A stretch of 64,000 bases of DNA from Planctomycetaceae bacterium (GTDB lineage Bacteria; Planctomycetota; Phycisphaerae; Phycisphaerales; SM1A02), in assembly GCA_947490615.1 (NCBI GenBank), contig CANLHK010000004.1, forward strand, positions 217,698-281,697, read 5' to 3'. The position numbers and the translations under genes were made by a program. Below the pieces are notes generated by a model that did no database searches, had not been told where the DNA came from, and saw nothing but the letters and a program-made list of their open reading frames with translations. Positions 17,497 to 24,817 of the stretch are shown in pieces; positions within the stretch are counted from its first letter, which is position 1, and each line of letters starts with the position of its first letter.

Positions 17497-17787
17497 TCAC
17501 TTGGCCATCACGCCGAGCAGTTCGCTCTCGCGCATGATCACATGAGTCTGGTTCTTGATCTCGATTTCGCTGCCCGCGTACTTGCCGTACACGACGACAT
17601 CGCCCTTCTTGACGACGACGGGCGCGCGCTCGCCGTTCTCGAGGAGGAGTCCTGGTCCCGTGGCGACGACGGTTCCTTGCATGGGGCGCTCCTTGGCGCT
17701 CTCAGGAAGGAACAAGCCGCTGGAGGTCTTGGTCTCGGGCTCGGTGGGCTTGATGAGAATTCGGTCTTCGAGTGGTCGGATGGACAT
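17497..17787 (-). CDS. groES: co-chaperonin GroES
   Basis: A 96-residue GroES, normal length. It starts with IRPLEDRILIKP and has the mobile loop ETKTSSGLFLPESAKERP, where LFL takes the place of the usual I-V-L tripeptide that docks on GroEL. It then has GTVVATGPG and ends VIMRESELLGVMAK. It forms the heptameric lid of the GroEL cage in the cytoplasm. It sits between two groEL genes, 106 bp after the upstream copy and 30 bp before the downstream one, so it could serve both. Confidence 0.96.
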   Translation of the reverse strand: MSIRPLEDRILIKPTEPETKTSSGLFLPESAKERPMQGTVVATGPGLLLENGERAPVVVKKGDVVVYGKYAGSEIEIKNQTHVIMRESELLGVMAK

Positions 17788-17870
17788 GGTTCGTTTCTCT
17801 TGTTCGCTGAAGTGTTTCGTGTGAAGTGGATGATCGAGGAGTCACAGACGGCAACGCGTGATGCGTGATC

Positions 17871-17891
17871 GACGCGCGGCCGCCGCGCGTC
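17871..17891 (-). promoter_or_regulatory. intercistronic hairpin between groEL and groES
   Basis: A perfect 9-bp GC stem (GACGCGCGG at 17871-17879 with CCGCGCGTC at 17883-17891) and a 3-base loop begin two bases after the groEL stop codon. No T-run follows on the minus strand, so it is not a standard terminator. It may protect or process the mRNA and so set chaperonin stoichiometry; this is inference. Confidence 0.5.
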
Positions 17892-17893
17892 CT

Positions 17894-19561
17894 TTAGAAC
17901 ATGCCGCCCATGCCTTGGTGTCCGCCGCCATGACCGTGGTGGTCATCTTGCGGCTCGCCCTTGGGCTGTGGTTTGATGGAGATAGCGCAATCGCAAGTCA
18001 GGAGGAGACCCGCGACGCTCGCGGCGTTTTGCAGTGCGCTGCGGTCGACCTTTGCGGGAGTGATCACGCCTTGCTTGATGAGGTCGCCGTACTCGAGCGT
18101 GAGTGCGTTGAAGCCCTCGTCGCCCTTCATCTCCTTGACCTTCGAGACGACGACGGTGCCCTTTTCGCCCGAGTTTTCAGCGATGGTGCGCAGCGGAACG
18201 CAGAGTGCTTCTGCCACTGCTTCGACGCCTGCGAGCTCGTCGCGCAGGTCGTCGCTCTTGAGTTGCTTGCGCACCTTGTCGAGCGCGGGAAGCGCGCGGA
18301 TGTAACTGGTGCCGCCGCCCGCGACGACGCCTTCAGCGATCGCTGCGCGGGTCGCGTGGAGCGCGTCCTCGACGCGCGCCTTCTTCTCCTTGAGCTCGGC
18401 CTCGCTTGAGGCGCCGACACTGATCTGGGCGACACCGCCGGCAAGCTTGGCAAGACGCTCCTGGAGCTTCTCACGGTCGTAGTCGGAATCGGTGTTGGCG
18501 ATCTCTTGGCGGATCTGCTCGCAACGATTCTTGATCGAAGCGGTGCTGCCTGCGCCTTCGACGATCGTGGTGTTGTCGCCGTCGACGATGATCTTCTTGG
18601 CCTGGCCGAGGTCCTTGAGCGTGACCTTGTCGAGCTCGAGGCCGAGGTCTTTCATGATCGCCTTGGCGCCCGTGAGGATCGCGATGTCTTCGAGCATCGA
18701 CTTGCGGCGGTCGCCGTAGCCAGGAGCCTTGACGGCGCAGACATTGAGCACGCCGCGCATCTTGTTGATGACCAAGGCGCTGAGTGCTTCGCCCGTGACA
18801 TCTTCGGCGATGATCAGGAGCGGCTTCTTCGCCTCCATGATCTTCTCGAGGAAGGGAACGAACTTCGCGAGCGAGTCGATCTTCTCTTCGTAGATGAGCA
18901 CGAGCGCCTTCTGGAACTCGCAGGTCATTTCTTCGGTGTTCGTCGAGAAATTCGGGCTGAGATAGCCGCGGTCGAATTGCATGCCTTCGACGACGGTGAT
19001 TTCCGTGTCGCGGCTCTTGCCTTCTTCGACGGTGATGACGCCGTCCTTGCCGACCTTCTCAAAGGCCTCGGCCATGATCTTGCCAACGCTCAGGTCGTTG
19101 TTGGCGCTGATCGATGCGACCGCGCCGATGCCGCCGCTGACCTTCTCAACAGGTCGCGCGCTCTCGGTGATGCGCGCGGCGACCGCGGTGACGGCCTTCT
19201 TCATGCCGCGCACGACAGCGTTGGGATCCGCACCCGCGGAGATCTGGCGATAGCCAGCCTTCACAAGCGCCTCTGCGAGCACGGTCGCGGTGGTGGTGCC
19301 GTCGCCGGCATCGTCGGAGGTCTTCGAGGCGGCCTCCTTCACCAGCTTCGCACCCATGTTCTCAACCTTGTCGCGGAGTTCGATCTCCTCGGCCACCGAG
19401 ACGCCGTCCTTGGTGATCGTCGGTCCGCCCCAGCTCTTGTCGAGTACGGCGTTGCGGCCGCGGGGGCCGAGCGTGCTCTTGACGGCGGCTGAGAGCTTCT
19501 CAACGCCTGCGAGCAGGCTCTTGCGGGCTTCGTTGTCGAAGGAAAGTTCCTTGGCAGACAT
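17894..19561 (-). CDS. groEL: chaperonin GroEL (canonical copy with His/Gly/Met tail)
   Basis: A 555-residue GroEL. D52 ([10 protein letters not shown]) and D87 ([14 protein letters not shown]) of the ATPase site are present, with [33 protein letters not shown] and [19 protein letters not shown], all close to consensus. The C-terminus is [15 protein letters not shown]: a GGM tail preceded by His residues. The ATG at 19561 gives the standard MSAKELSF start; the longer frame to 19792 adds 77 residues with no chaperonin character. It heads the groEL-groES-groEL operon. No CIRCE element was found upstream. Confidence 0.96.
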   Translation of the reverse strand: MSAKELSFDNEARKSLLAGVEKLSAAVKSTLGPRGRNAVLDKSWGGPTITKDGVSVAEEIELRDKVENMGAKLVKEAASKTSDDAGDGTTTATVLAEALVKAGYRQISAGADPNAVVRGMKKAVTAVAARITESARPVEKVSGGIGAVASISANNDLSVGKIMAEAFEKVGKDGVITVEEGKSRDTEITVVEGMQFDRGYLSPNFSTNTEEMTCEFQKALVLIYEEKIDSLAKFVPFLEKIMEAKKPLLIIAEDVTGEALSALVINKMRGVLNVCAVKAPGYGDRRKSMLEDIAILTGAKAIMKDLGLELDKVTLKDLGQAKKIIVDGDNTTIVEGAGSTASIKNRCEQIRQEIANTDSDYDREKLQERLAKLAGGVAQISVGASSEAELKEKKARVEDALHATRAAIAEGVVAGGGTSYIRALPALDKVRKQLKSDDLRDELAGVEAVAEALCVPLRTIAENSGEKGTVVVSKVKEMKGDEGFNALTLEYGDLIKQGVITPAKVDRSALQNAASVAGLLLTCDCAISIKPQPKGEPQDDHHGHGGGHQGMGGMF

Positions 19562-19891
19562 CTTGGGCGCTCTCCGATGAATCGTGTTTGAGGGTCTCTG
19601 ATCGAGCTCGTGGAACGGGCCCGACGCCGTTTGTAGCGGGTCGCGGGTAACACAAACGCCGTACCAGCGACTTGCAAGCACACTTGGCGACTTCGCGCAG
19701 GGAATCTGGCCTAGGCGACGCGCGCAAGTCTTTATCAAGCAAGATGTTGAAGGCAGGCGACGGTGACAAGGTCGCCATGTTCCTGCTGACACTTCTGTAG
19801 GTCGACGGAGGAGTGCTGCCGTAATGGCAGCAGGTGCTGGAGGAGTCGCGGCGTCGCACGCATGGCCACGCGCTTGGCCATGCGCTTGAGC
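19562..19891. other. intergenic region upstream of the chaperonin operon
   Basis: A 330-bp gap between the groEL start and the stop of the upstream membrane protein gene. It must hold the chaperonin promoter. I see no CIRCE inverted repeat and no convincing ORF. The only clear structure is the small palindrome at 19814-19832. Confidence 0.6.
19814..19832. promoter_or_regulatory. inverted repeat upstream of groEL, possible operator
   Basis: TGCTGCC (19814-19820) and GGCAGCA (19826-19832) are perfect inverted arms around GTAAT. It lies about 255 bp before the groEL start and no T-run follows, so an operator is as possible as an RNA hairpin of the upstream gene. Function unproven. Confidence 0.35.
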
Positions 19892-20728
19892 TCACTCTCC
19901 GAGAACTTCAGACAGTCGTGGCGGCGGCCGCCGCACCGAAAGGAGCACCCAGTGCGCGTTCACGAGGCGATACCCGAGACCGACCACCAGAAACATGGCG
20001 CTGGAGAACGCGACGATTCCTGAGTAGAGGGCGACGTCGAATGTTGGATCGAGGTCGGCAGGAAGGTACTGCCCGAGATAGAGCGGGACCGCTCCCGTGG
20101 CGGCGCAGACCGCCGCAGCAATCAAGAGGTCGCGCGTGGATTGCGTGGCGTGTCGCGCGGTACTGAAGAACCGCGAGTGCGGCGTGAGTTCGCGCAGGAG
20201 CGGCGTCAACGCTGCGACGACCATCGCGATAGCAGCGAGGGCCATGAGCGCGATTTCGTACGAGGGCGGTTGCACGCTGAGAAACATCCAACCGAGGAAT
20301 CCGCCGCTGCCGAAGAACCGCGCGCGCCTCACCGGTCGTCTTCGATCCCACGGCAGCACCAAGAGCAAGCCGATCAATCCGATCGTGGTTCCAAACAGTG
20401 CGATCCGCGGCGCCGCAATGCTGAGCTTGTTGAGTGTTGAGAAGAGCCACGCCGGCAGATCAACAGCCGTCCCTGCGTGTTTGAGTATCGGAGACACAGC
20501 GATGAAACAGCCGAGCACACTTCCCGCGCACGCGAGATAAAGAGCCCACGCCGTGCGGACGAGCGCGGCGCTGCGCGTGAGTTCCTCGGCGGCGATGTCG
20601 AGTCGGAGGGCGAGTGTGGCGATGTTGTCGCTTCCACACTCAGGACACCGCCCCCTTGCCTCAAGACCATTGAGGTCGTAGCCGCACTTCGCGCACGGCA
20701 ACGGCTTGCGAATGGTGAGGCCAGGCAT
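19892..20728 (-). CDS. zinc-ribbon integral membrane protein, unknown function
   Basis: A 278-residue protein starting MPGLTIRKPLPCAKCGYDL. A zinc ribbon is formed by C12, C15, C28 and C31 (CAKC...CPEC). After it come about seven hydrophobic segments between residues 55 and 265, with basic loops such as WDRRRPVRRARFF. The in-frame extension to 20833 lacks protein character and would run into the divergent moxR gene. Such ribbon-plus-membrane proteins are common in planctomycetes, where the opening CxxCGYDLxGL is frequent. It is divergent from the MoxR gene with only 70 bp between starts. No function can be assigned. Confidence 0.82.
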   Translation of the reverse strand: MPGLTIRKPLPCAKCGYDLNGLEARGRCPECGSDNIATLALRLDIAAEELTRSAALVRTAWALYLACAGSVLGCFIAVSPILKHAGTAVDLPAWLFSTLNKLSIAAPRIALFGTTIGLIGLLLVLPWDRRRPVRRARFFGSGGFLGWMFLSVQPPSYEIALMALAAIAMVVAALTPLLRELTPHSRFFSTARHATQSTRDLLIAAAVCAATGAVPLYLGQYLPADLDPTFDVALYSGIVAFSSAMFLVVGLGYRLVNAHWVLLSVRRPPPRLSEVLGE

Positions 20729-20798
20729 AGTCGAGAGTGTGCCTTGGTCGTCGACGCATGGCAAGCGCGCTCGACAAGCGGTGCTGTACACTCGCGCC

Positions 20799-21728
20799 AT
20801 GCAGGACCGGATCGAGGCACTTCGCGCGAACATCGTCTCCGTCTACATGGGGAATGTGCAGGCCGTCGATCGGCTCATTGTCTGCCTTCTCGCGCGCGGC
20901 CATGTCCTGATTGAGGATGTTCCTGGTGTGGGCAAGACCGTGCTGGCCAACGCCTTGGCACGCTCGATTCGCTGCTCGTTTAGCCGCATCCAATGCACGC
21001 CCGATCTGCTGCCTGCGGATGTCACGGGAACGAGCATCTATCGGCAGGACACGCAGAACTTTGAGTTTCGCCAAGGACCGATCTTTGCCAATGTCGTGCT
21101 CGCCGACGAGATCAACCGCACGACGCCGCGCACGCAGTCGGCCATGCTTGAGGCGATGAGCGACGGAACCGTCTCGGCCGAGGGCAGCGTGCTTCATCTG
21201 CCGCAGCCATTCCTCGTGGTGGCGACGCAGAATCCCTACGAGTTTGAGGGGACCTACTTCCTTCCCGAGAACCAGCTCGACCGATTCCTGATGCGACTCT
21301 CTTTGGGCTATCCCTCGCCCGACGATGAGGCGCGTGTGCTCCTCAAGCAACCCGCCCGCTCGGCGCTCCCTGATCTGCAGCCTGCGATGGCCGCCGACGA
21401 GGTGTTGGCGTTGCAACGGCATGTCGATGGTGTGCGCATGGAGCGCAGCCTGATTGATTACATCATCGCCATCGCGACGGCCACGCGAAATTGCGAAGAC
21501 CTCCAAGTCGGCGTCTCACCGCGTGGCGCGTTGGCGTTGGCGGCGGCAGCCCGCGCAACGGCGTTCGTGTTGGGACGCGAGTACTGCATTCCTGACGACA
21601 TCGTTTCAAATGTGCTGCCCGTCTGCGCGCACCGCGTCATCAGCCGCACCTACATGCATCAGGGCGACACCTTGACGACGCGGCGGATCATGCAGCGGGT
21701 GTTGGAGAGCGTCGCGAGTCCCGTCTGA
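20799..21728 (+). CDS. MoxR-family AAA+ ATPase
   Basis: A 309-residue MoxR ATPase, usual length. Walker A is EDVPGVGKT (39-47), Walker B is VVLADEINRTTPRTQSA (about 103-119), followed by the family motifs PFLVVATQNPYEFEGTYFLPENQLDRF and VGVSPRGALAL. MoxR proteins act as chaperone-like ATPases for metal-cofactor insertion or assembly of von Willebrand factor A complexes. The partner DUF58 and VWA genes usually found downstream are not here; queC follows instead after 31 bp. ATG 20799 gives the family start; the longer frame crosses the divergent gene. Confidence 0.93.
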   Translation: MQDRIEALRANIVSVYMGNVQAVDRLIVCLLARGHVLIEDVPGVGKTVLANALARSIRCSFSRIQCTPDLLPADVTGTSIYRQDTQNFEFRQGPIFANVVLADEINRTTPRTQSAMLEAMSDGTVSAEGSVLHLPQPFLVVATQNPYEFEGTYFLPENQLDRFLMRLSLGYPSPDDEARVLLKQPARSALPDLQPAMAADEVLALQRHVDGVRMERSLIDYIIAIATATRNCEDLQVGVSPRGALALAAAARATAFVLGREYCIPDDIVSNVLPVCAHRVISRTYMHQGDTLTTRRIMQRVLESVASPV

Positions 21729-21759
21729 ATCGCGCTCGCGACACGAGGTTCACGCTTCC

Positions 21760-22431
21760 ATGAAACGCGCGGTCGTCCTTCTTTCTGGTGGTCTTGACAG
21801 CGCGACGGTGTTGGCGTGGATGCGTCGCGAGGGATTCGCGTGTCACGCATTGAGTTTCAGTTACGGCCAGCGACATGCGGTGGAACTCGCGCGCGCTGCT
21901 GAGATCGCCACCGCGCTCGGCGCTGTCTCGCACTCGGTGACACAGATTGATCTGCGCGCGTTTGGAGGAAGTGCCCTCACGGCGGACATCGCGGTCCCCA
22001 AGGATCGCGATGACGCGTCGCTTTCGCACGGCGTCCCCATCACCTATGTCCCCGCGCGCAACACGATCTTCCTCTCTTTCGCGCTGGCCTACGCCGAAAC
22101 GCTTGGCTCGAGTGACATCGCCATCGGAGTGAATGCAATCGACTACTCGGGCTATCCCGATTGCAGGCCTGAGTTCATTGCGTCCTTTGAACGGCTCGCC
22201 AATCTTGCCACCAAAGCAGGTGCGGAGGATGGCACCAAGTTTCGTGTGCACACGCCGCTGCAGCGGCTGTCGAAAGCGGAGATCGTGCGGCTTGCGGTCG
22301 AGTTGCGCGTACCCGTTGGTCGCACGGTCTCCTGTTACGATCCAACTCCCGATGCACAACCGTGTGGACGGTGCGATGCGTGCATCTTGCGACGCCGCGG
22401 ATTTGCTGAAGCGGGTGTCGCGGACCAGTAG
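21760..22431 (+). CDS. queC: 7-cyano-7-deazaguanine synthase
   Basis: A 223-residue QueC. The PP-loop ATP-binding motif LSGGLDSATVL is at 8-18, SYGQRH near 39-44, VPARNTIFLSFALAYAE near 97-113, and IGVNAIDYSGYPDCRPEF is diagnostic. Zinc is held by C192, C202, C205 and C208 (CYDPTPDAQPCGRCDAC). QueC converts 7-carboxy-7-deazaguanine to preQ0 using ATP and ammonia, in queuosine biosynthesis. QueD, QueE and QueF are not in the window. It is 31 bp after moxR on the same strand and may share its transcript. Confidence 0.96.
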   Translation: MKRAVVLLSGGLDSATVLAWMRREGFACHALSFSYGQRHAVELARAAEIATALGAVSHSVTQIDLRAFGGSALTADIAVPKDRDDASLSHGVPITYVPARNTIFLSFALAYAETLGSSDIAIGVNAIDYSGYPDCRPEFIASFERLANLATKAGAEDGTKFRVHTPLQRLSKAEIVRLAVELRVPVGRTVSCYDPTPDAQPCGRCDACILRRRGFAEAGVADQ

Positions 22432-22486
22432 GTGCGGTGGCGCGCCACGGCAGAGACGGACCAGCATCCAAACCTTGGAGCGACTC

Positions 22487-23266
22487 ATGACGGCTCACAT
22501 TCGCACGACGGTTGTCTCGTTCGCGTTGATGGCGCTTGCCTCGAGCACAGGCTGTGTTTCGCGGTACTTCACGCCAGGCGGCCCCGCGCCAATCGGAGCG
22601 ATGACGACCGCGTCGGTCGCGGCAGTGTTGCAGACGGTTCCTGAGAGTCCCATGCCTGCACGCGTGGCCTATGCGCACATTCAGGACCGCAGCTATCGCT
22701 CGGCCTCGACCTCAGGAGTCGCGCGCGGCACGATCGCACTGGTCTCCGCCGATGATCTTGAGAAGGCCGCGGATCTTGAAGCGATGCGACGGTGGCCTGA
22801 GACAACCGACTTCGTGCGGCTGACGCCGATCCTTGTCCGTAACGGTGCCGCAGCGCAGGATTTTGACGCGCTGACCGCGCTGCGTGAAGGCGCCGCCACG
22901 CTGCACGCGGACATTCTCGCGCTCTACACCGTCGACACGCACTTCCGTGTCGACGACTTCTCGCCAGGCGCGCTTGGCGTCTTGACGCTTGGGCTGGCGC
23001 CGACGCGAACCGCCGTGGTGCACTCGACGGTGAGCATCGTGTTCGTCGATGTGCGCACGGGGTTTGTCTATGGCACCGCCGAAGCGAGCTCCAACGATGA
23101 TCAGTTGGCAAACTCCTGGACCAGCGGCGACGCGGTCGACCAATGTCGGCGGCGGGTCGAGCGTGAGGCGTTCGAGAAGCTGCTCGTTGAAGCAGGCAAG
23201 ACTTGGGAGGGGCTCGCGGCCCAGCGGCGTGCCCAACTGACTTCGCAGGGACTCACGACTCCGTGA
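22487..23266 (+). CDS. predicted lipoprotein, unknown function
   Basis: A 259-residue protein. The ATG at 22487 has TTGGAG about 6 bases upstream and gives a lipoprotein signal: a hydrophobic segment then ASSTGC with the likely lipidated Cys near residue 22. The longer frame from 22133 overlaps queC and is rejected. The mature protein has no motif I can name. It contains LHADILALYTVDTHFRVDDF and VSIVFVDVRTGFVYGTAEAS, which resemble lipoproteins that test a strand-rich GNA1162-like fold, but this is weak. It lies between queC and the thioredoxin-fold gene, in the same direction. Probably membrane-attached in the periplasm. Confidence 0.75.
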   Translation: MTAHIRTTVVSFALMALASSTGCVSRYFTPGGPAPIGAMTTASVAAVLQTVPESPMPARVAYAHIQDRSYRSASTSGVARGTIALVSADDLEKAADLEAMRRWPETTDFVRLTPILVRNGAAAQDFDALTALREGAATLHADILALYTVDTHFRVDDFSPGALGVLTLGLAPTRTAVVHSTVSIVFVDVRTGFVYGTAEASSNDDQLANSWTSGDAVDQCRRRVEREAFEKLLVEAGKTWEGLAAQRRAQLTSQGLTTP

Positions 23267-23275
23267 AGCAGGCCT

Positions 23276-23300
23276 CGCGCTGCGCAAACCTCGCAGCGCG
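23276..23300 (+). promoter_or_regulatory. perfect hairpin after the lipoprotein gene
   Basis: CGCGCTGCG (23276-23284) and CGCAGCGCG (23292-23300) form a perfect 9-bp stem with a 7-base loop, 10 bp after the stop. There is no T-run, so termination is uncertain; it may stabilise the transcript end. Confidence 0.4.
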
Positions 23301-23339
23301 CGTGAGGCTGAACCGCTACCGTGCGCGCAAGGAGTTTCC

Positions 23340-24680
23340 ATGCTTGCGTGCACACTGCTTCCACTCGTTTTTGCGCTGACTCTCGATGATCCCAAGCAGA
23401 CGCCACCAGCGCCTGCGCCAGCCAACGCCACCGCGCCAGTCGCAGGGGCGCCCACGGTCGAACAACTCGAGCAACGCGTCGCCGCGCTCTTCCAGGAGTT
23501 GCAGGACAAGTACTCCAAGCTCGAGAATCCCAGCGAAGACGAGATGAAGCAGATCCAGACCGAGGTGGCCGCGCGCGCCGACGCAGCGCTGGCGGACCTC
23601 GATCTCGCGACACTCAGCGACACGCAACTGGCCGCGATCGAGCCGCTCATCGGTTGGTCACCCGCGGCGCGCGAGCGCATGCAGAAGATCCTCATCGAGA
23701 AGGCGAAGGCGCCGACGGCCGCAGGCTTCATGGCCGCGGTGCAGGCTGCATCCTTGGGGAGTCGCGGAGGCGCAGGCGGTGAGCCCGTACTCTTGCTTGA
23801 TCATCCTGGCTTTGCCGAGGGCGTCGCGACCGAGGATGGCGCTGCAGTGTTCGAGTTGCTCGAAGACGCGCCGAAGGCTGAGCTCGCCAAGCGCGCCGCG
23901 ATGATCGAGGCCTACAGCACGCGCTTCACGCCCGACGCGCCGATGCTCGTGGTGATGACGGGTGAGGGCTACCTCAAGCTCGCCAACGCTGCGCTCACCA
24001 AGGAGAAGTCCGCGGCGGTGCGCACCACCGTGTTGGCAGCGATCGCAGCGAAGTCCGTCACCGCCGAGGGACGCGACAAGAAGATTCTCGAGCGCATGGC
24101 CAAGACGCTCAACGGCGCTGCCGCGCGCGGCGAACTGGTTGGCTTCCCGATTCCGACGATGCACTGCGATTGGGTCAAGCGCGTCGACGGCACCACGCCG
24201 TTCAAGGACTTCGCAGACCTCAAGGGCAAGGTCGTGGTGCTCGATTTCTGGGCGACTTGGTGTGGACCATGCGTCGGGAGCTTCCCCAAGGTTGCGCAAC
24301 TGCGCACCGATTACCCCGCCGACAAACTCGAAATCGTGGGCGTCACCAGCATTCAGGGCATGGTCGCGCACACCAAGCGCGAAGCCGTGCAGTGTGAAGG
24401 CGACACCGAGAAAGAGAAGACCGAGCTCCTCGCGTTCATGAAGGACATGGGCGTGACTTGGACGGTCGCGATCACCACGGAAGATGTCTTCAATCCCGAC
24501 TTCGGCATCCGCGGGATCCCCTTCGTGGCGATCCTCGATCAAGCAGGCAAGGTGTACAAGGTCGGCATGCATCCCTCGGATGAGGGTTCGATCCGTGCGG
24601 CGATCGACGAGCTGCTCTCGGCGAGCGGACCCGCTGCCACCCCAGCGAAGCCCGCGAACACGCGCGCCTCGGGCGGCTGA
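23340..24680 (+). CDS. exported thioredoxin-fold protein (TlpA/ResA-like)
   Basis: A 446-residue protein with a short signal-like start (LACTLLPLVFALTL), a Pro/Ala linker, a helical region of about 230 residues, and a C-terminal thioredoxin domain (about 265-430). The redox motif WCGPC is at 307-311 inside VVLDFWATWCGPC, and the cis-Pro region is GIRGIPFVAILDQAGKV. TlpA/ResA-like proteins reduce disulfides outside the cytoplasm, often for cytochrome c maturation or metal-site assembly. The long N-terminal helical part is common in planctomycete members but has no known role. A hairpin follows and separates it from convergent gyrB. Confidence 0.88.
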   Translation: MLACTLLPLVFALTLDDPKQTPPAPAPANATAPVAGAPTVEQLEQRVAALFQELQDKYSKLENPSEDEMKQIQTEVAARADAALADLDLATLSDTQLAAIEPLIGWSPAARERMQKILIEKAKAPTAAGFMAAVQAASLGSRGGAGGEPVLLLDHPGFAEGVATEDGAAVFELLEDAPKAELAKRAAMIEAYSTRFTPDAPMLVVMTGEGYLKLANAALTKEKSAAVRTTVLAAIAAKSVTAEGRDKKILERMAKTLNGAAARGELVGFPIPTMHCDWVKRVDGTTPFKDFADLKGKVVVLDFWATWCGPCVGSFPKVAQLRTDYPADKLEIVGVTSIQGMVAHTKREAVQCEGDTEKEKTELLAFMKDMGVTWTVAITTEDVFNPDFGIRGIPFVAILDQAGKVYKVGMHPSDEGSIRAAIDELLSASGPAATPAKPANTRASGG

Positions 24681-24704
24681 GCGCGTCGCGCGCAAGCCTC
24701 GTGT

Positions 24705-24746
24705 GACTGAACGACAACGACTGAACGACAACGACTGAACGACAAC
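24705..24746. repeat. three tandem 14-bp direct repeats
   Basis: GACTGAACGACAAC is repeated three times without gaps (24705-24718, 24719-24732, 24733-24746). The last copy forms the left arm of the terminator hairpin. Slippage duplication is the likely origin. Confidence 0.9.
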
Positions 24747-24783
24747 GGCCCTGCGCACGCGCGGGGCCGTTGTCGTTGTTCAG
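24735..24783. terminator. bidirectional terminator-like hairpin between convergent genes
   Basis: CTGAACGACAACGGCCC (24735-24751) pairs with the 20-base arm at 24764-24783, with a three-base bulge. The arm ends in TTGTCGTTGTT on the plus strand. It lies between the thioredoxin-fold gene and gyrB, which converge, so it probably ends both transcripts. Confidence 0.75.
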
Positions 24784-24817
24784 AGGTCGATCGGATCAAG
24801 CGCGTGCGCGGTCGCGC

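Noticed and set aside
19562..19891. CIRCE element upstream of groEL
   Set aside because: The TTAGCACTC-N9-GAGTGCTAA pattern is not present on either strand; only an unrelated TGCTGCC/GGCAGCA palindrome was seen.
24705..24746. CRISPR array
   Set aside because: The three repeats are 14 bp and directly adjacent, with no spacers and no cas genes.
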